The notes beneath the pieces were generated by a model that was not told the DNA's origin, did not search any database, and saw only the letters and a program-made list of their open reading frames with translations. A DNA stretch of 47,282 bases. Source: Mycobacterium sp. E740. Its GTDB lineage: Bacteria > Actinomycetota > Actinomycetes > Mycobacteriales > Mycobacteriaceae. Position numbers and translations under genes: made by a program. Shown in pieces: positions 33,369 through 42,032 of this stretch. Position 1 is the first letter of the stretch. The number at the start of each line of letters is the position of its first letter. The stretch is taken from assembly GCF_001672895.1 (NCBI RefSeq), contig NZ_LZKP01000008.1:1-47282 (forward strand), in the 5' to 3' direction.

Positions 33369-34949
33369 GTGGTCGCCGCCGCTCCTCCCGTTCCACCTCC
33401 CGCGGCGCCGCTGTCGCGGTCCGACAAGGCAGCCCGGCCGGGTCCGCTCGTTTCGGTGACGGTCGCCGTTCTCGTCGCAGCGACCTTCATCCCCCTCGGA
33501 TACGTGGCGTGGGCGGCAGTTTCGGTCGGATGGACCCGTGCCTACGAACTGATCGTTCGTCCGCGTGTCGGGGAGCTGCTCGTCAACACGGTCGCGCTGC
33601 TCTTCATCACGGTTCCCCTGTGCGTGGTCATCGGAGTCGGCCTGGCATGGCTCGTTGAGCGAACGGATGTGCCCGGGCGTAGTGTGTGGCGCCCGTTGTT
33701 CGTTGCGCCGCTGGCGATTCCGGCGTTCGTCAACAGCTACGCGTGGGTCGGGACCATACCGTCGCTGCACGGGTTGTGGGCCGGGGTGCTGGTCACCACG
33801 TTGTCGTACTTCCCCTTCATGTACCTGCCGGCCGCCGCGACGTTGCGCAGGCTCGACCCGGCCGTCGAGGAGTCGGCGCGCGCGCTCGGATCGGACTCGG
33901 CCGGGGTCTTCTTCCGGGTCGTGCTACCGCAGTTGCGGCTCGCGATCCTCGGTGGCGCGCTGCTGGTCGGCGTGCACCTGCTCGCCGAATTCGGCGCGTT
34001 CGCAATGGTGCGCTTCGACACCTTCACCGTCGCGATCTTCCAGCAGTTCCAAGCCACCTTCGATGGCGCAGCAGGCAGCATGCTCGCGGGCGTGCTCGTA
34101 CTGCTATGCCTGGCGCTGCTCACCGCCGAGGCAGCGGCCCGCGGCAACTCGCGGTTCGCCCGCATCGGCTCGGGAGCGCCACGCGCTGTGATGCCGATCC
34201 GGCTGCGGCACAGCATGATTCCAGCACTTGCGGCCCTACTGGCTGTCACGGGGCTGGCCCTCGGAGTTCCGGTGTGGACCATCGTGCGCTGGTTGTCGCT
34301 CGGCGGCGCCGCCGTCTGGGACATCGACGAGATCCTGCCCGCCCTCGGGCAGACGATCGGGTTGGCCTCGGCCGCAGCGGTTCTCACAACACTTCTCGCG
34401 TTTCCGGTCGCGTGGGTGGCAGTGCGCTCCAGCGGCTTCCTGGCCCGTGCAGTCGAGGGCGCCAACTACGTGACCAGCTCGCTTCCCGGCATCGTCACCG
34501 CGCTCGCGCTGGTGACCGTCTCGATCCACTTCGCCCGGCCGCTCTATCAGAGCGTGGCGCTGATCGTGTTCGCCTACGTCCTGCTCTTCATGCCGCGCGC
34601 GCTGGTCAATGTCCGGGCCGGTCTCGCCCAGGTGCCGACGAGCCTCGAGGAGGCGTCCCGCTCACTGGGCAGTTCACCGACGGCGACGTTCTTCCGCGTG
34701 ACGCTACGGCTGACCGCGCCCGCCGCGGCGGCCGGGGCCTCCCTCGTCTTCGTCGCCGTGGCAACGGAATTGACCGCGACCCTGCTGCTCGCGCCGACCG
34801 GCACCCGTACGCTGTCGATGCTGTTCTGGTCGTTCTCCAGCGAATTGGACTACGCCGCTGCCGCGCCATACGCGCTGGCTCTGGTGCTACTCGCGATACC
34901 GGTCACGCTGCTGCTGTACCGGCAGTCGACGAAGGCGGCGGCGCTGTGA
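33369..34949 (+). CDS. Fe(III) ABC transporter permease (FbpB-like)
   Basis: A 526-residue permease made of two fused permease halves, each with about six transmembrane helices. The two EAA-type cytoplasmic loops are visible: EESARALGSDSAGVFFRVVLPQ and EEASRSLGSSPTATFFRVTL. It starts with GTG at 33369, directly after the preceding stop, so it is translationally coupled. Its stop overlaps the ATPase start (GTGA). Together with its neighbours it forms an Fbp-type importer in the cytoplasmic membrane. Confidence 0.9.
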   Translation: MVAAAPPVPPPAAPLSRSDKAARPGPLVSVTVAVLVAATFIPLGYVAWAAVSVGWTRAYELIVRPRVGELLVNTVALLFITVPLCVVIGVGLAWLVERTDVPGRSVWRPLFVAPLAIPAFVNSYAWVGTIPSLHGLWAGVLVTTLSYFPFMYLPAAATLRRLDPAVEESARALGSDSAGVFFRVVLPQLRLAILGGALLVGVHLLAEFGAFAMVRFDTFTVAIFQQFQATFDGAAGSMLAGVLVLLCLALLTAEAAARGNSRFARIGSGAPRAVMPIRLRHSMIPALAALLAVTGLALGVPVWTIVRWLSLGGAAVWDIDEILPALGQTIGLASAAAVLTTLLAFPVAWVAVRSSGFLARAVEGANYVTSSLPGIVTALALVTVSIHFARPLYQSVALIVFAYVLLFMPRALVNVRAGLAQVPTSLEEASRSLGSSPTATFFRVTLRLTAPAAAAGASLVFVAVATELTATLLLAPTGTRTLSMLFWSFSSELDYAAAAPYALALVLLAIPVTLLLYRQSTKAAAL

Positions 34950-35995
34950 GCATCCTGCAGGCCCGCGGACTCGGCAAGTCGTTCAACGGACACACGGTGC
35001 TCGACCACATCGACCTCGACCTGCACGCGGGGACCATCACCGCCGTCGTCGGAGCGTCGGGCTGCGGCAAAACCACGCTGCTGCGGTTGATCGCCGGCTT
35101 TGAGAACCCCGACACCGGCACGGTGACCATCGCGGGGCGGCAGGTGGCCGGCCCGGCCGGCGCGATCGCGCCGCACAGACGAGCGGTCGGGTACGTCGCC
35201 CAGGACGGCGCGCTGTTCCCCCACCTGACAGTCGGCCAGAACATCGCCTACGGACTGACCGGTGCACGGCGCAGCGCCGATGTGCGCCGCCGGGTGAACG
35301 AACTGCTCGAAACGGTTTCGCTCGACCCGTCCTACGCCAAGCGCCGGCCCCATCAACTGTCGGGCGGTCAGCAGCAGCGCGTCGCCCTGGCCCGTGCGCT
35401 GGCCCGCAAACCGGCCGTGATGCTGCTCGACGAACCGTTCAGCGCACTCGACACGGGATTGCGCGCGTCCACCCGAAAAGCCGTCGCGGGCCTGCTCACC
35501 GACGCCGGCGTCACCACCCTGCTGGTCACCCACGACCAGGAGGAGGCGCTGTCCATCGCCGACCAGGTGGCGGTGATGCGCGACGGGCGATTCACCCAGG
35601 TCGGCCCGCCCCAGCAGGTGTACCGCGAGCCCAGCGACCACTTCACCGCGGCCTTCCTCGGTGACTGCATTTCGCTGCCCTGCACGGTCGTCGACGGGGT
35701 CGCCGAGTGCGCGCTCGGGCGAATTCCGGTGCACGGCGCCCAATCCCGCGCCGCGGGTCCCGCCACATTGCTGTTGCGGCCCGAACAGCTTGTCGCCACC
35801 GTGGTCTCGGACGCCGAGCGGCTCGACGGCACAGGCACTGTGCTGGCCGTCGAGTTCCTCGGCCACGACGTGCTGCTGACCGTGGATCCCGCCGGCGGTG
35901 CGGACCCGATCGTCGTGCGTCAGCACAGTCTCGATCCGCCTGCTGTCGACACGAAGGTGCACATCGAGGTGATCGGCAGCGGAGTCGCGTTGTGA
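34946..35995 (+). CDS. Fe(III) ABC transporter ATP-binding protein (FbpC-like)
   Basis: A 349-residue ATPase with Walker A GASGCGKTTLL, Q-loop GYVAQDGALFPHLTV, signature LSGGQQQRVALARALA, Walker B VMLLDEPFSALD and switch His in LLVTHDQEE. A C-terminal TOBE-like regulatory domain follows. The GTG at 34946 overlaps the permease stop and the stop overlaps the GTG of the fusion protein gene (GTGA), so all four genes are coupled. Confidence 0.93.
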   Translation: MSILQARGLGKSFNGHTVLDHIDLDLHAGTITAVVGASGCGKTTLLRLIAGFENPDTGTVTIAGRQVAGPAGAIAPHRRAVGYVAQDGALFPHLTVGQNIAYGLTGARRSADVRRRVNELLETVSLDPSYAKRRPHQLSGGQQQRVALARALARKPAVMLLDEPFSALDTGLRASTRKAVAGLLTDAGVTTLLVTHDQEEALSIADQVAVMRDGRFTQVGPPQQVYREPSDHFTAAFLGDCISLPCTVVDGVAECALGRIPVHGAQSRAAGPATLLLRPEQLVATVVSDAERLDGTGTVLAVEFLGHDVLLTVDPAGGADPIVVRQHSLDPPAVDTKVHIEVIGSGVAL

Positions 35996-38469
35996 CGCAA
36001 TCGCTTACCGACCATCTGCGCTCCTACGGTGACAACGTCGCCGTCTACACCGATACGCTGAAACTCACCTATGGCGACCTGGCCGACCGGGTGGCGGCCG
36101 CGGCATCCAGCTTCGGCCGCGGCCGACGGTTGATAGTGCTCGAGGCCCGCAACGACGTCGACACGCTGGTCCATTATCTCGGAGCACTGGCAGGCCGGCA
36201 CGTCGTGCTTCTCGTGCCCGCGGGGCGCAACCACGATGCCGTGCTGCAGACGTACGACCCCGACACCGTCGTCGCCAATGGAGCCGTCCACCACCGACGT
36301 CTCACCGGCAAGCACCGATTGCACGACGATCTGGCCATGCTGATGTCGACGTCGGGCAGCACCGGCTCACCGAAGCTGGTACGCCTGTCGCGAACCAACC
36401 TGATCTGCAATTCCGAGGCCATCGCCGACTACCTCGGTATCGGCGAATCCGACGTCGCCGCAACGACACTGCCGCTCGCATACTGCTACGGGCTGTCCGT
36501 CGTCAACAGCCACCTGATCCGCGGCGCCGGACTCATCCTCACCGATCGCTCGGTGACCGACGAACGGTTCTGGCAGCTGTTCCGCCGCCACCGCGCAACC
36601 TCGTTCGCCGGAGTGCCCTACACGTTCGAACTGCTCGAGCGCACCGGTTTCGATGCGAAGGACCTGCCCCACCTGCGCTACGTCACCCAGGCGGGCGGAC
36701 GGATGCCGGCCGAGCGGGTTCGTCGGTTCGCCGAACAGGCCCGCGCCGGCGGCTGGCAGCTCTTCGTGATGTACGGGGCCACCGAAGCGACCGCGCGAAT
36801 GGCCTATCTGCCACCTGAGTTGGCGCTCGCGCGGCCCGAGTCGATCGGGCGCCCCATCACCTGCGGATCGTTCACCATCGAGCCGAGCGCGGACGGAGCC
36901 GGCGATGCGATCGGCGAACTGGTCTACCGCGGGCCGAACGTGATGATGGGCTACGCCCACGGCCCGGCCGACCTGGCTCTCGGGAAAACAGTGGAAGCAC
37001 TGCACACGGGGGATCTGGCCCGCCGCGCCTCCGACGGGATGTTCGAGATCGTCGGACGCACCAGCCGGTTCGTGAAGATGTACGGCCTGCGCATCGATCT
37101 TCAGCGGGTCGAGTCCGCGCTGAGCGCCGACGGGATCACCGCGTTCTGCACGGACGACGGCGACCAGCTCGTGGTCGCGGCGACCGGCACACGCGCCGGA
37201 GACGTCCAACGCATCGCAGCCGACGTGGCCGGTGTACCGGCGTCGGCGGTCCGAGTCGTCACGGTCGACGAACTGCCGTTGCTGGCGTCCGGCAAGCCCG
37301 ACTACGGCGCCGTGCGCGAGAAGGCGCGCCGGCACGACGGACATCCCGCGGCGAATCTGCGCGAACTGTTCGCCGACGTCCTGCATCTCGACCCCGCCGG
37401 CATCGACGCCGACGCCACCTTCGTCGACCTCGGCGGCAACTCGCTCACCTACGTCGCTATGTCGGTTCGGTTGGAACGCAAGCTCGGTCACCTGCCCGCC
37501 GAATGGCACCGGCGATCGTTGCGAGAACTCGAATCGGTCGTCAAACCCCAGAGGCGGCCGTGGGCGGCGACGCTGGAGACCAGCGTGGCACTGCGCGCCG
37601 CCGCGATCGTGTTGATCGTCGGCTCGCACGCCGGGTTGTTCGAGCTGTGGGGCGGCGCTCACCTGCTGCTCGGCATCGCCGGATACAACTTCGGGCGGTT
37701 CTGCCTGACACCGTTGCCGCGCACCGACCGAGTTCGCCACCTGCGCAACACCATCGGATGGATCGCGCTGCCGTCGGTGCTGTGGGTGGCGCTCGCGTTG
37801 TCGATGACCGACGACTACACCTGGACCAACCTCTTGCTGGCCAACAAGATTCTGGGCCCTCACGACAGCATGACCGCGGGCCGGCTGTGGTTCGTCGAGG
37901 TGCTGGTGTGGACGCTCGTCGCGTTGGCGCTACTGATGTGGGTTCCGGCGCTGGATCGCCTCGAGCGGCAGCGCCCGTTCGCCGTCGCTGCGGCGTTCCT
38001 GGCCATCGGCTTGGCGTTGCGCTACGACGTCCTGGGACTGGGTCTGGGCCGCGAAGCCTGGTTCACGATGCTCGCATTCTGGTTCTTCGCCGTCGGATGG
38101 GCGGCATCGAAAGCCGCGACGACCGGTCAGCGCGCGCTGCTGACGGCGGTGTTGGCGCTCTCCTTGGCCGGGTATTTCGACAGCCTCACCCGCGGGCTGC
38201 TCGGGTTCGGTGGACTCACACTGGTCATCTGGCTGCCGACGATCCGCTGTCCCGCCGCACTGACGGTCGCGGCCTGTGTCCTCGCCGAGGCGTCGCTGTA
38301 CACATATCTTGTGCACTACCAGGTGTACGCGATGTTCAAGGCGCACCCCGGAATCGGAGTCGCCGCATCGCTTGCTGTCGGCATTCTGCTCACTCAGCTG
38401 GTGACAGCTCTACGGCGGCGGGTGCGGACCACTTCCACAGACGCGGTCAGGATTCCCGCTCCGCGATAA
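35992..38469 (+). CDS. Fusion of adenylation enzyme, carrier protein and acyltransferase-3-like membrane domain
   Basis: An 825-residue protein in three parts. Residues about 1-445 are an AMP-forming adenylation domain: ATP-binding LMSTSGSTGSPKLVRL, YGATEATARMAYL, LHTGDLARRASDGMFEIVG, and the catalytic Lys435 in ASGKPDYG. Residues about 447-520 are an acyl/peptidyl carrier with the phosphopantetheine Ser484 in LGGNSL. Residues about 540-810 are about ten transmembrane helices like AT3/OafA acyltransferases (VLIVGSHAGLFELWGGAHLL). The order activation, carrier, membrane acyl transfer recalls DltA-DltC-DltB in one chain. It overlaps the fbpC-like stop and lies in an iron-box operon. The acyl or amino-acid substrate is unknown. 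Confidence 0.85.
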   Translation: MTQSLTDHLRSYGDNVAVYTDTLKLTYGDLADRVAAAASSFGRGRRLIVLEARNDVDTLVHYLGALAGRHVVLLVPAGRNHDAVLQTYDPDTVVANGAVHHRRLTGKHRLHDDLAMLMSTSGSTGSPKLVRLSRTNLICNSEAIADYLGIGESDVAATTLPLAYCYGLSVVNSHLIRGAGLILTDRSVTDERFWQLFRRHRATSFAGVPYTFELLERTGFDAKDLPHLRYVTQAGGRMPAERVRRFAEQARAGGWQLFVMYGATEATARMAYLPPELALARPESIGRPITCGSFTIEPSADGAGDAIGELVYRGPNVMMGYAHGPADLALGKTVEALHTGDLARRASDGMFEIVGRTSRFVKMYGLRIDLQRVESALSADGITAFCTDDGDQLVVAATGTRAGDVQRIAADVAGVPASAVRVVTVDELPLLASGKPDYGAVREKARRHDGHPAANLRELFADVLHLDPAGIDADATFVDLGGNSLTYVAMSVRLERKLGHLPAEWHRRSLRELESVVKPQRRPWAATLETSVALRAAAIVLIVGSHAGLFELWGGAHLLLGIAGYNFGRFCLTPLPRTDRVRHLRNTIGWIALPSVLWVALALSMTDDYTWTNLLLANKILGPHDSMTAGRLWFVEVLVWTLVALALLMWVPALDRLERQRPFAVAAAFLAIGLALRYDVLGLGLGREAWFTMLAFWFFAVGWAASKAATTGQRALLTAVLALSLAGYFDSLTRGLLGFGGLTLVIWLPTIRCPAALTVAACVLAEASLYTYLVHYQVYAMFKAHPGIGVAASLAVGILLTQLVTALRRRVRTTSTDAVRIPAPR

Positions 38470-39250
38470 GGCCTTCTTGGGCCAACGTCGCGGCGACGAC
38501 GCCGTCGGAGCGGATCAGGCTGGCGGTCACGACGCCGCGGCCTCGTGCCGCAGCGGGCGACGTCGATTCGAGCAGGTTCCACTGGTCGGCGGACACCGGA
38601 TGGTGAAACCAGATCGACGAATCCGTTGTGCCGCTTCGGTGTGTGCGCGCCATCATCGAGTGGCCATGGACCTGCAGAGCGGGATCGATCATGTAGACGT
38701 CGCAGACGTAGACCGCGATCAAGGTGTGCAGCATCGGGTCATCCGGAAGCGGTACGGTCGCCCGCCACCACAGCCGGCGCACGAACCCACCGGCCGACCG
38801 GTCGTCGGCAATCCTGATGTCGAGTTCGTCGAGCGGCATGGACGGCGCCGGTCCGGCCGGGCCGGTCTGCGGCAGCGACTCCGGATCGTGCGGCATCGAC
38901 TGTCGGCGCCCGTGCTGTGGGCCGCGAACGGGCAACGCGAAGGACACCGTCGCCGCCGTCAACAACCGCTGCTGCTGACGGGATTCGATCCGGCGGGCCG
39001 ACGACGTCCGGCCGTCGAACACTCTCATCACGCGGTACTCCACGTCGTCGCCGGCTTCGCCCCCACGCAGGAACTGCAGGTGCATGCTGGTGGGCAACCG
39101 GTCGGCCTCGACGGTATGCCACGCAGCCGCCAGACTCTGCGCAACGAACTGACCACCGTAGGCGCGCTTTCCCTCCGGACCGCTTGCCGGACCGATCCAG
39201 GCGTCGTCGCCGCCGCCTCGCAGCTCGAGCAGGTCCAGCAGGCGGCTCAC
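38447..39250 (-). CDS. Acyl-CoA thioesterase II (TesB-like)
   Basis: A 267-residue double-hotdog thioesterase that hydrolyses acyl-CoA to the acid. The N-terminal hotdog has YGGQFVAQSLAAAWHTVE and SMHLQFLRGG, the C-terminal one has SMMARTHRSGTTDSSIWFH, with the catalytic Asp/Thr/Gln set expected in that half. The GTG start at 39250 overlaps the stop of the CoA-transferase gene (GTGA). Its 3' end overlaps the convergent fusion gene by 23 bp. With its neighbour it probably belongs to CoA-ester metabolism. Confidence 0.88.
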   Translation of the reverse strand: MSRLLDLLELRGGGDDAWIGPASGPEGKRAYGGQFVAQSLAAAWHTVEADRLPTSMHLQFLRGGEAGDDVEYRVMRVFDGRTSSARRIESRQQQRLLTAATVSFALPVRGPQHGRRQSMPHDPESLPQTGPAGPAPSMPLDELDIRIADDRSAGGFVRRLWWRATVPLPDDPMLHTLIAVYVCDVYMIDPALQVHGHSMMARTHRSGTTDSSIWFHHPVSADQWNLLESTSPAAARGRGVVTASLIRSDGVVAATLAQEGLIAERES

Positions 39251-40467
39251 TCGGCGCGGCCCGTCGCCACACTGCCCGCCGCGACGAGTCGATCGATCTC
39301 GTCGGCCGACAGACCCAGCCAGTCGCTCAGCACACCGACCGTGTCGTCACCCAATGCCGGGGACGCGACAGCAGGCGCATACTGACCGTCGATCGAGATC
39401 GGCAGTCCGGCAGCCAGATACGTTCCGATGCGAGGTTGGTCGAGCGGGGTGAAGAGTGGGTTGTCGGTGACCCTTTTCTGGGTCGCCGCCTCGGCGAACG
39501 TGCGGTACCGCTCCCACAACACCGAGGTGCCCGACAGCGCAACGGTGATCTCGTCGGCGGTGTGCGCTGCAAACCACTCACCGAACAGACCCGTCAGCGC
39601 TTCGCGGTGCTCGAACCGCTGACCTTCGTCAGTGAAGTCAGCATCCAGCGTTTCAGCGAGTGCGGCAACAGCTTTCGTCGTCCCAGTGACTTCGGCGAGG
39701 TCGCGGAAGTGTCTGCCGGTCAGCGCGACGACCATGAACGAGACGCCGTCGCTGCTCAAGAAGTCCTGGCCGTACTGGCCGTACACCGAATTGCCGATGC
39801 GCTCACGCGCGGTGCCGTTGACCATCGCCTCGGTGAACAAACTGAGATTGCCCGCTGTGGCAAGAGCGACGTTCTCCAGTGGGATGCTGATCTGCTGGCC
39901 CTGCCCGGTTGCGTCCCGGTGCCGCAACGCAGTGACCACGGCCAGGGCGGTATAGATTCCGCACGCGACATCCCATGCCGGCAGCACGTGGTTGACCGGC
40001 GTCGCCAGTTCAGCCGGACCGGTGACCAGCGGAAAACCAATGCCGGCGTTGACGGTGTAGTCGACACCGGTGCCGCCGTCGGCGCGTCCGGAGACCTCGA
40101 CGTGGATCAGATCGGGCCGCAAACGGGACAACGCCTCGTACGAATGCCATTCGCGCCCAGCAACATTGGTGATCAACACCCCGCTCTCGGCGATCAAGCG
40201 CTGAATCAGCGCCTGACCGTCACCGGCGCGGACGTCGGCGGCCACGGAACGCTTGCCCTTGTTCAGACCCGCCCAGTAGATGCTCTCACCGTCGGCAGTG
40301 ACCGGCCAGCGGCGATAGTCGGCGGCGCCGCCGATCGGATCGACGCGAGTCACCTCCGCACCGAGTTGCGCCAGCGTCATCCCTGCCAGCGGGACCGCGA
40401 CGAAACTGGAGATCTCGACGATGCGCACCCCGGCCAGCGGCCGCGTCACATCGGGCGTGTCGGTCAT
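39247..40467 (-). CDS. CaiB/BaiF CoA-transferase family protein
   Basis: A 406-residue family III CoA-transferase. It begins LAGVRIVEISSFVAVPLAGMTLAQLGAEV, carries the family catalytic Asp166 in LPAWDVACGIY, and has GQGQQISIPLENVALATAGN. Family members move CoA between carboxylic acids or catalyse intramolecular transfer, for example mesaconyl-CoA isomerisation; which one applies here is not clear. ATG at 40467. It lies 41 bp after the hemophore-like gene and is coupled to the thioesterase. Confidence 0.88.
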   Translation of the reverse strand: MTDTPDVTRPLAGVRIVEISSFVAVPLAGMTLAQLGAEVTRVDPIGGAADYRRWPVTADGESIYWAGLNKGKRSVAADVRAGDGQALIQRLIAESGVLITNVAGREWHSYEALSRLRPDLIHVEVSGRADGGTGVDYTVNAGIGFPLVTGPAELATPVNHVLPAWDVACGIYTALAVVTALRHRDATGQGQQISIPLENVALATAGNLSLFTEAMVNGTARERIGNSVYGQYGQDFLSSDGVSFMVVALTGRHFRDLAEVTGTTKAVAALAETLDADFTDEGQRFEHREALTGLFGEWFAAHTADEITVALSGTSVLWERYRTFAEAATQKRVTDNPLFTPLDQPRIGTYLAAGLPISIDGQYAPAVASPALGDDTVGVLSDWLGLSADEIDRLVAAGSVATGRAE

Positions 40468-40508
40468 CGCCCACAGTCTAGGTGGCGGCAGCAGGGCCGC
40501 CGACGTCG

Positions 40509-40856
40509 CTAGCCCCTCGGCAGATCGGGCATCGCGACGCCGCAGCGGTCGCGGAAGTCGGCCGCGGGCTGCCGGACCGCCCTCAGCTCGTCGCGGACCC
40601 GAGGGTTCGCGTCGAAGTATGACTGGATCTCCGCGGACATCTGTTCCCGCGTTTTGCCTTTGAGGCCGGTGAAGAAGGCGTTGACGTCTGGATGCGTGAA
40701 CAGGTACGAGGAGGTACCTGCGGACACACCGGACATCACACCGGACAGATCAGCTGCCGTGCAATTCGGCGGGTCGGCCGCAGCGGTCGCCTCGGCGCCG
40801 AAAAGCACGACGCCCGCGAGCACCCCGGCTCCGATTATTGTGCGTGAAAACAACAT
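40509..40856 (-). CDS. Hemophore-related protein, second copy
   Basis: A 115-residue secreted protein related to the hemophore-like gene at 31779: NCTAADLSGVMSGVSAGTSSYLFTHPDVN, IQSYFDANPRVRDELRAVRQ and a second Cys in FRDRCGV. The N-terminus has a normal signal peptide (FSRTIIGAGVLAGVVLF) if translation starts at ATG 40856, which has GGGAG six bases upstream. An ATG at 40874, also with AGGAG, would add MERELP; I prefer the shorter form because the signal would then start with acidic residues. It precedes the CoA-transferase and follows a small secreted protein gene. Confidence 0.72.
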   Translation of the reverse strand: MLFSRTIIGAGVLAGVVLFGAEATAAADPPNCTAADLSGVMSGVSAGTSSYLFTHPDVNAFFTGLKGKTREQMSAEIQSYFDANPRVRDELRAVRQPAADFRDRCGVAMPDLPRG

Positions 40857-40886
40857 TGGCAGCTCCCTCTCCATGAGACCAATCTC

Positions 40887-41183
40887 CTAGCGTGGACCGA
40901 CGACGGGCCGTCCCGGACGTCCGATATCTATGGGCGGCCTCGGGTTGAGGTCGATGTCGATGCCCCAATCGTCGCTGCAGTACCACGGGTCGGCGCAGTA
41001 GCCGGGATAGACGGGCCCGGCTTGCGGCGCGTCGGGCCCGCCTCCGCGCACTGTGCCCTGGGCGCACACGGTGGCAGCGCCCGCACTAGTGCACTCCGCC
41101 CAGGCGAGAGGGCTGCTCGCGACCCCGATCGCGCACAACGTCGCCGCAATTCCGACGACCAGGTAATGCTGTGAGAGTTTCAC
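40887..41183 (-). CDS. Small secreted protein of unknown function
   Basis: A 98-residue protein with a signal peptide (KLSQHYLVVGIAATLCAIGV, cleavage near AWAEC) and a short cysteine-, tryptophan- and proline-containing mature part: CADPWYCSDDWGIDIDLNPRPP, then a basic tail. No known domain recognised. The GTG at 41183 has a GGGGAG site; the frame is open to 41240. It is 30 bp upstream of the hemophore-like gene and likely part of the same operon. Confidence 0.65.
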   Translation of the reverse strand: MKLSQHYLVVGIAATLCAIGVASSPLAWAECTSAGAATVCAQGTVRGGGPDAPQAGPVYPGYCADPWYCSDDWGIDIDLNPRPPIDIGRPGRPVVGPR

Positions 41184-41471
41184 GGCCGCTCCCCTTTCTT
41201 GACAGAGGCGCTCCACCACCGCCGACGCTTCGGGCAGCACCGAGTGCAGGTATTCGCGCAGCGTAGATGTATTGACCGCCTATTTCGGCAAATCTGCCAT
41301 ATCGGGACGTTTCTCGCGCGCTGGCTTTCGCACCCCGGATAGCTCGGCCGTCGAAATCTCCCACGATTTGCACTCCGAAAACGAGGGTGACCTGTACAAA
41401 GCAAACCCGGTGCCCCGCCGCCCGACCGGTGCTAGTGTCCGGCCATCGGATTCCTCCGAAAGAGGCGTGTT

Positions 41472-42032
41472 ATGCCACGAGATAATCAAGATTGGTCCAA
41501 GCCGGCCGCGATGGCGATCCCCGAAGAGGGGTACTTCGAACTCGAACGCGGCCGCTACGGTCCGCTGTTCCCCAAGACGCCAGCCTGCTACGGCTTCTCG
41601 ATCATCGCCAAGGTCAAGGAGGGCCGCGAAGAAGCCGTCCGGGCCTACGGCAAACAGATCGAGGACGCCGTCGCGGGCAGTCCGGACGTCCTGGCGCCTC
41701 TGCGGCTGCATTACCTGAGGTGGCAACTGTTCGACGTGGGTTCTGGACTGCACTTCCAGTATCAGGGCATCTTCGACACCGACTTCGACAAATACACCGA
41801 GGACGCGGTGCAATTGTTCAGCCAGACCGGCATCACGACGGTGTTCACGAACCTCGAAGGCTTCCCGGAGGACTGGAAGGAGAACCCGGAGGCGTTCGTG
41901 AGATTTGTTCGGGAACACCAGGTTCCCAGCTTCCTGGAGTACGGCGAGTATCCCTATGTGACCGCCGACGAGATCAAGAAGGCGTTGCGGCTCAAGGCGG
42001 CGTTCTCCACCATGCTCGACCAGATGCAGTGA
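41472..42032 (+). CDS. Uncharacterised protein coupled to a DyP peroxidase
   Basis: A 186-residue soluble protein I do not recognise. It has an ACYGFSIIAKVKEGREEAVRAYGKQI segment reminiscent of ferredoxin-like dimeric alpha/beta barrel proteins, followed by a second such repeat (FQYQGIFDTDFDKYTEDAVQLF), so the fold may be a duplicated barrel. No signal peptide. ATG at 41472 is preceded by AAGAGG. The stop overlaps the DyP start (GTGA). The 288 bp upstream hold no other gene that I can support, and a plausible promoter (TAGTGT near 41433). Confidence 0.7.
   Translation: MPRDNQDWSKPAAMAIPEEGYFELERGRYGPLFPKTPACYGFSIIAKVKEGREEAVRAYGKQIEDAVAGSPDVLAPLRLHYLRWQLFDVGSGLHFQYQGIFDTDFDKYTEDAVQLFSQTGITTVFTNLEGFPEDWKENPEAFVRFVREHQVPSFLEYGEYPYVTADEIKKALRLKAAFSTMLDQMQ

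Noticed and set aside
31779..33770. A 663-codon minus-strand open frame that runs from the hemophore-like gene through the whole fbpA-like gene
   Set aside because: Only the last 123 codons have a signal peptide and family similarity; the rest is a high-GC shadow of the plus-strand substrate-binding protein gene.
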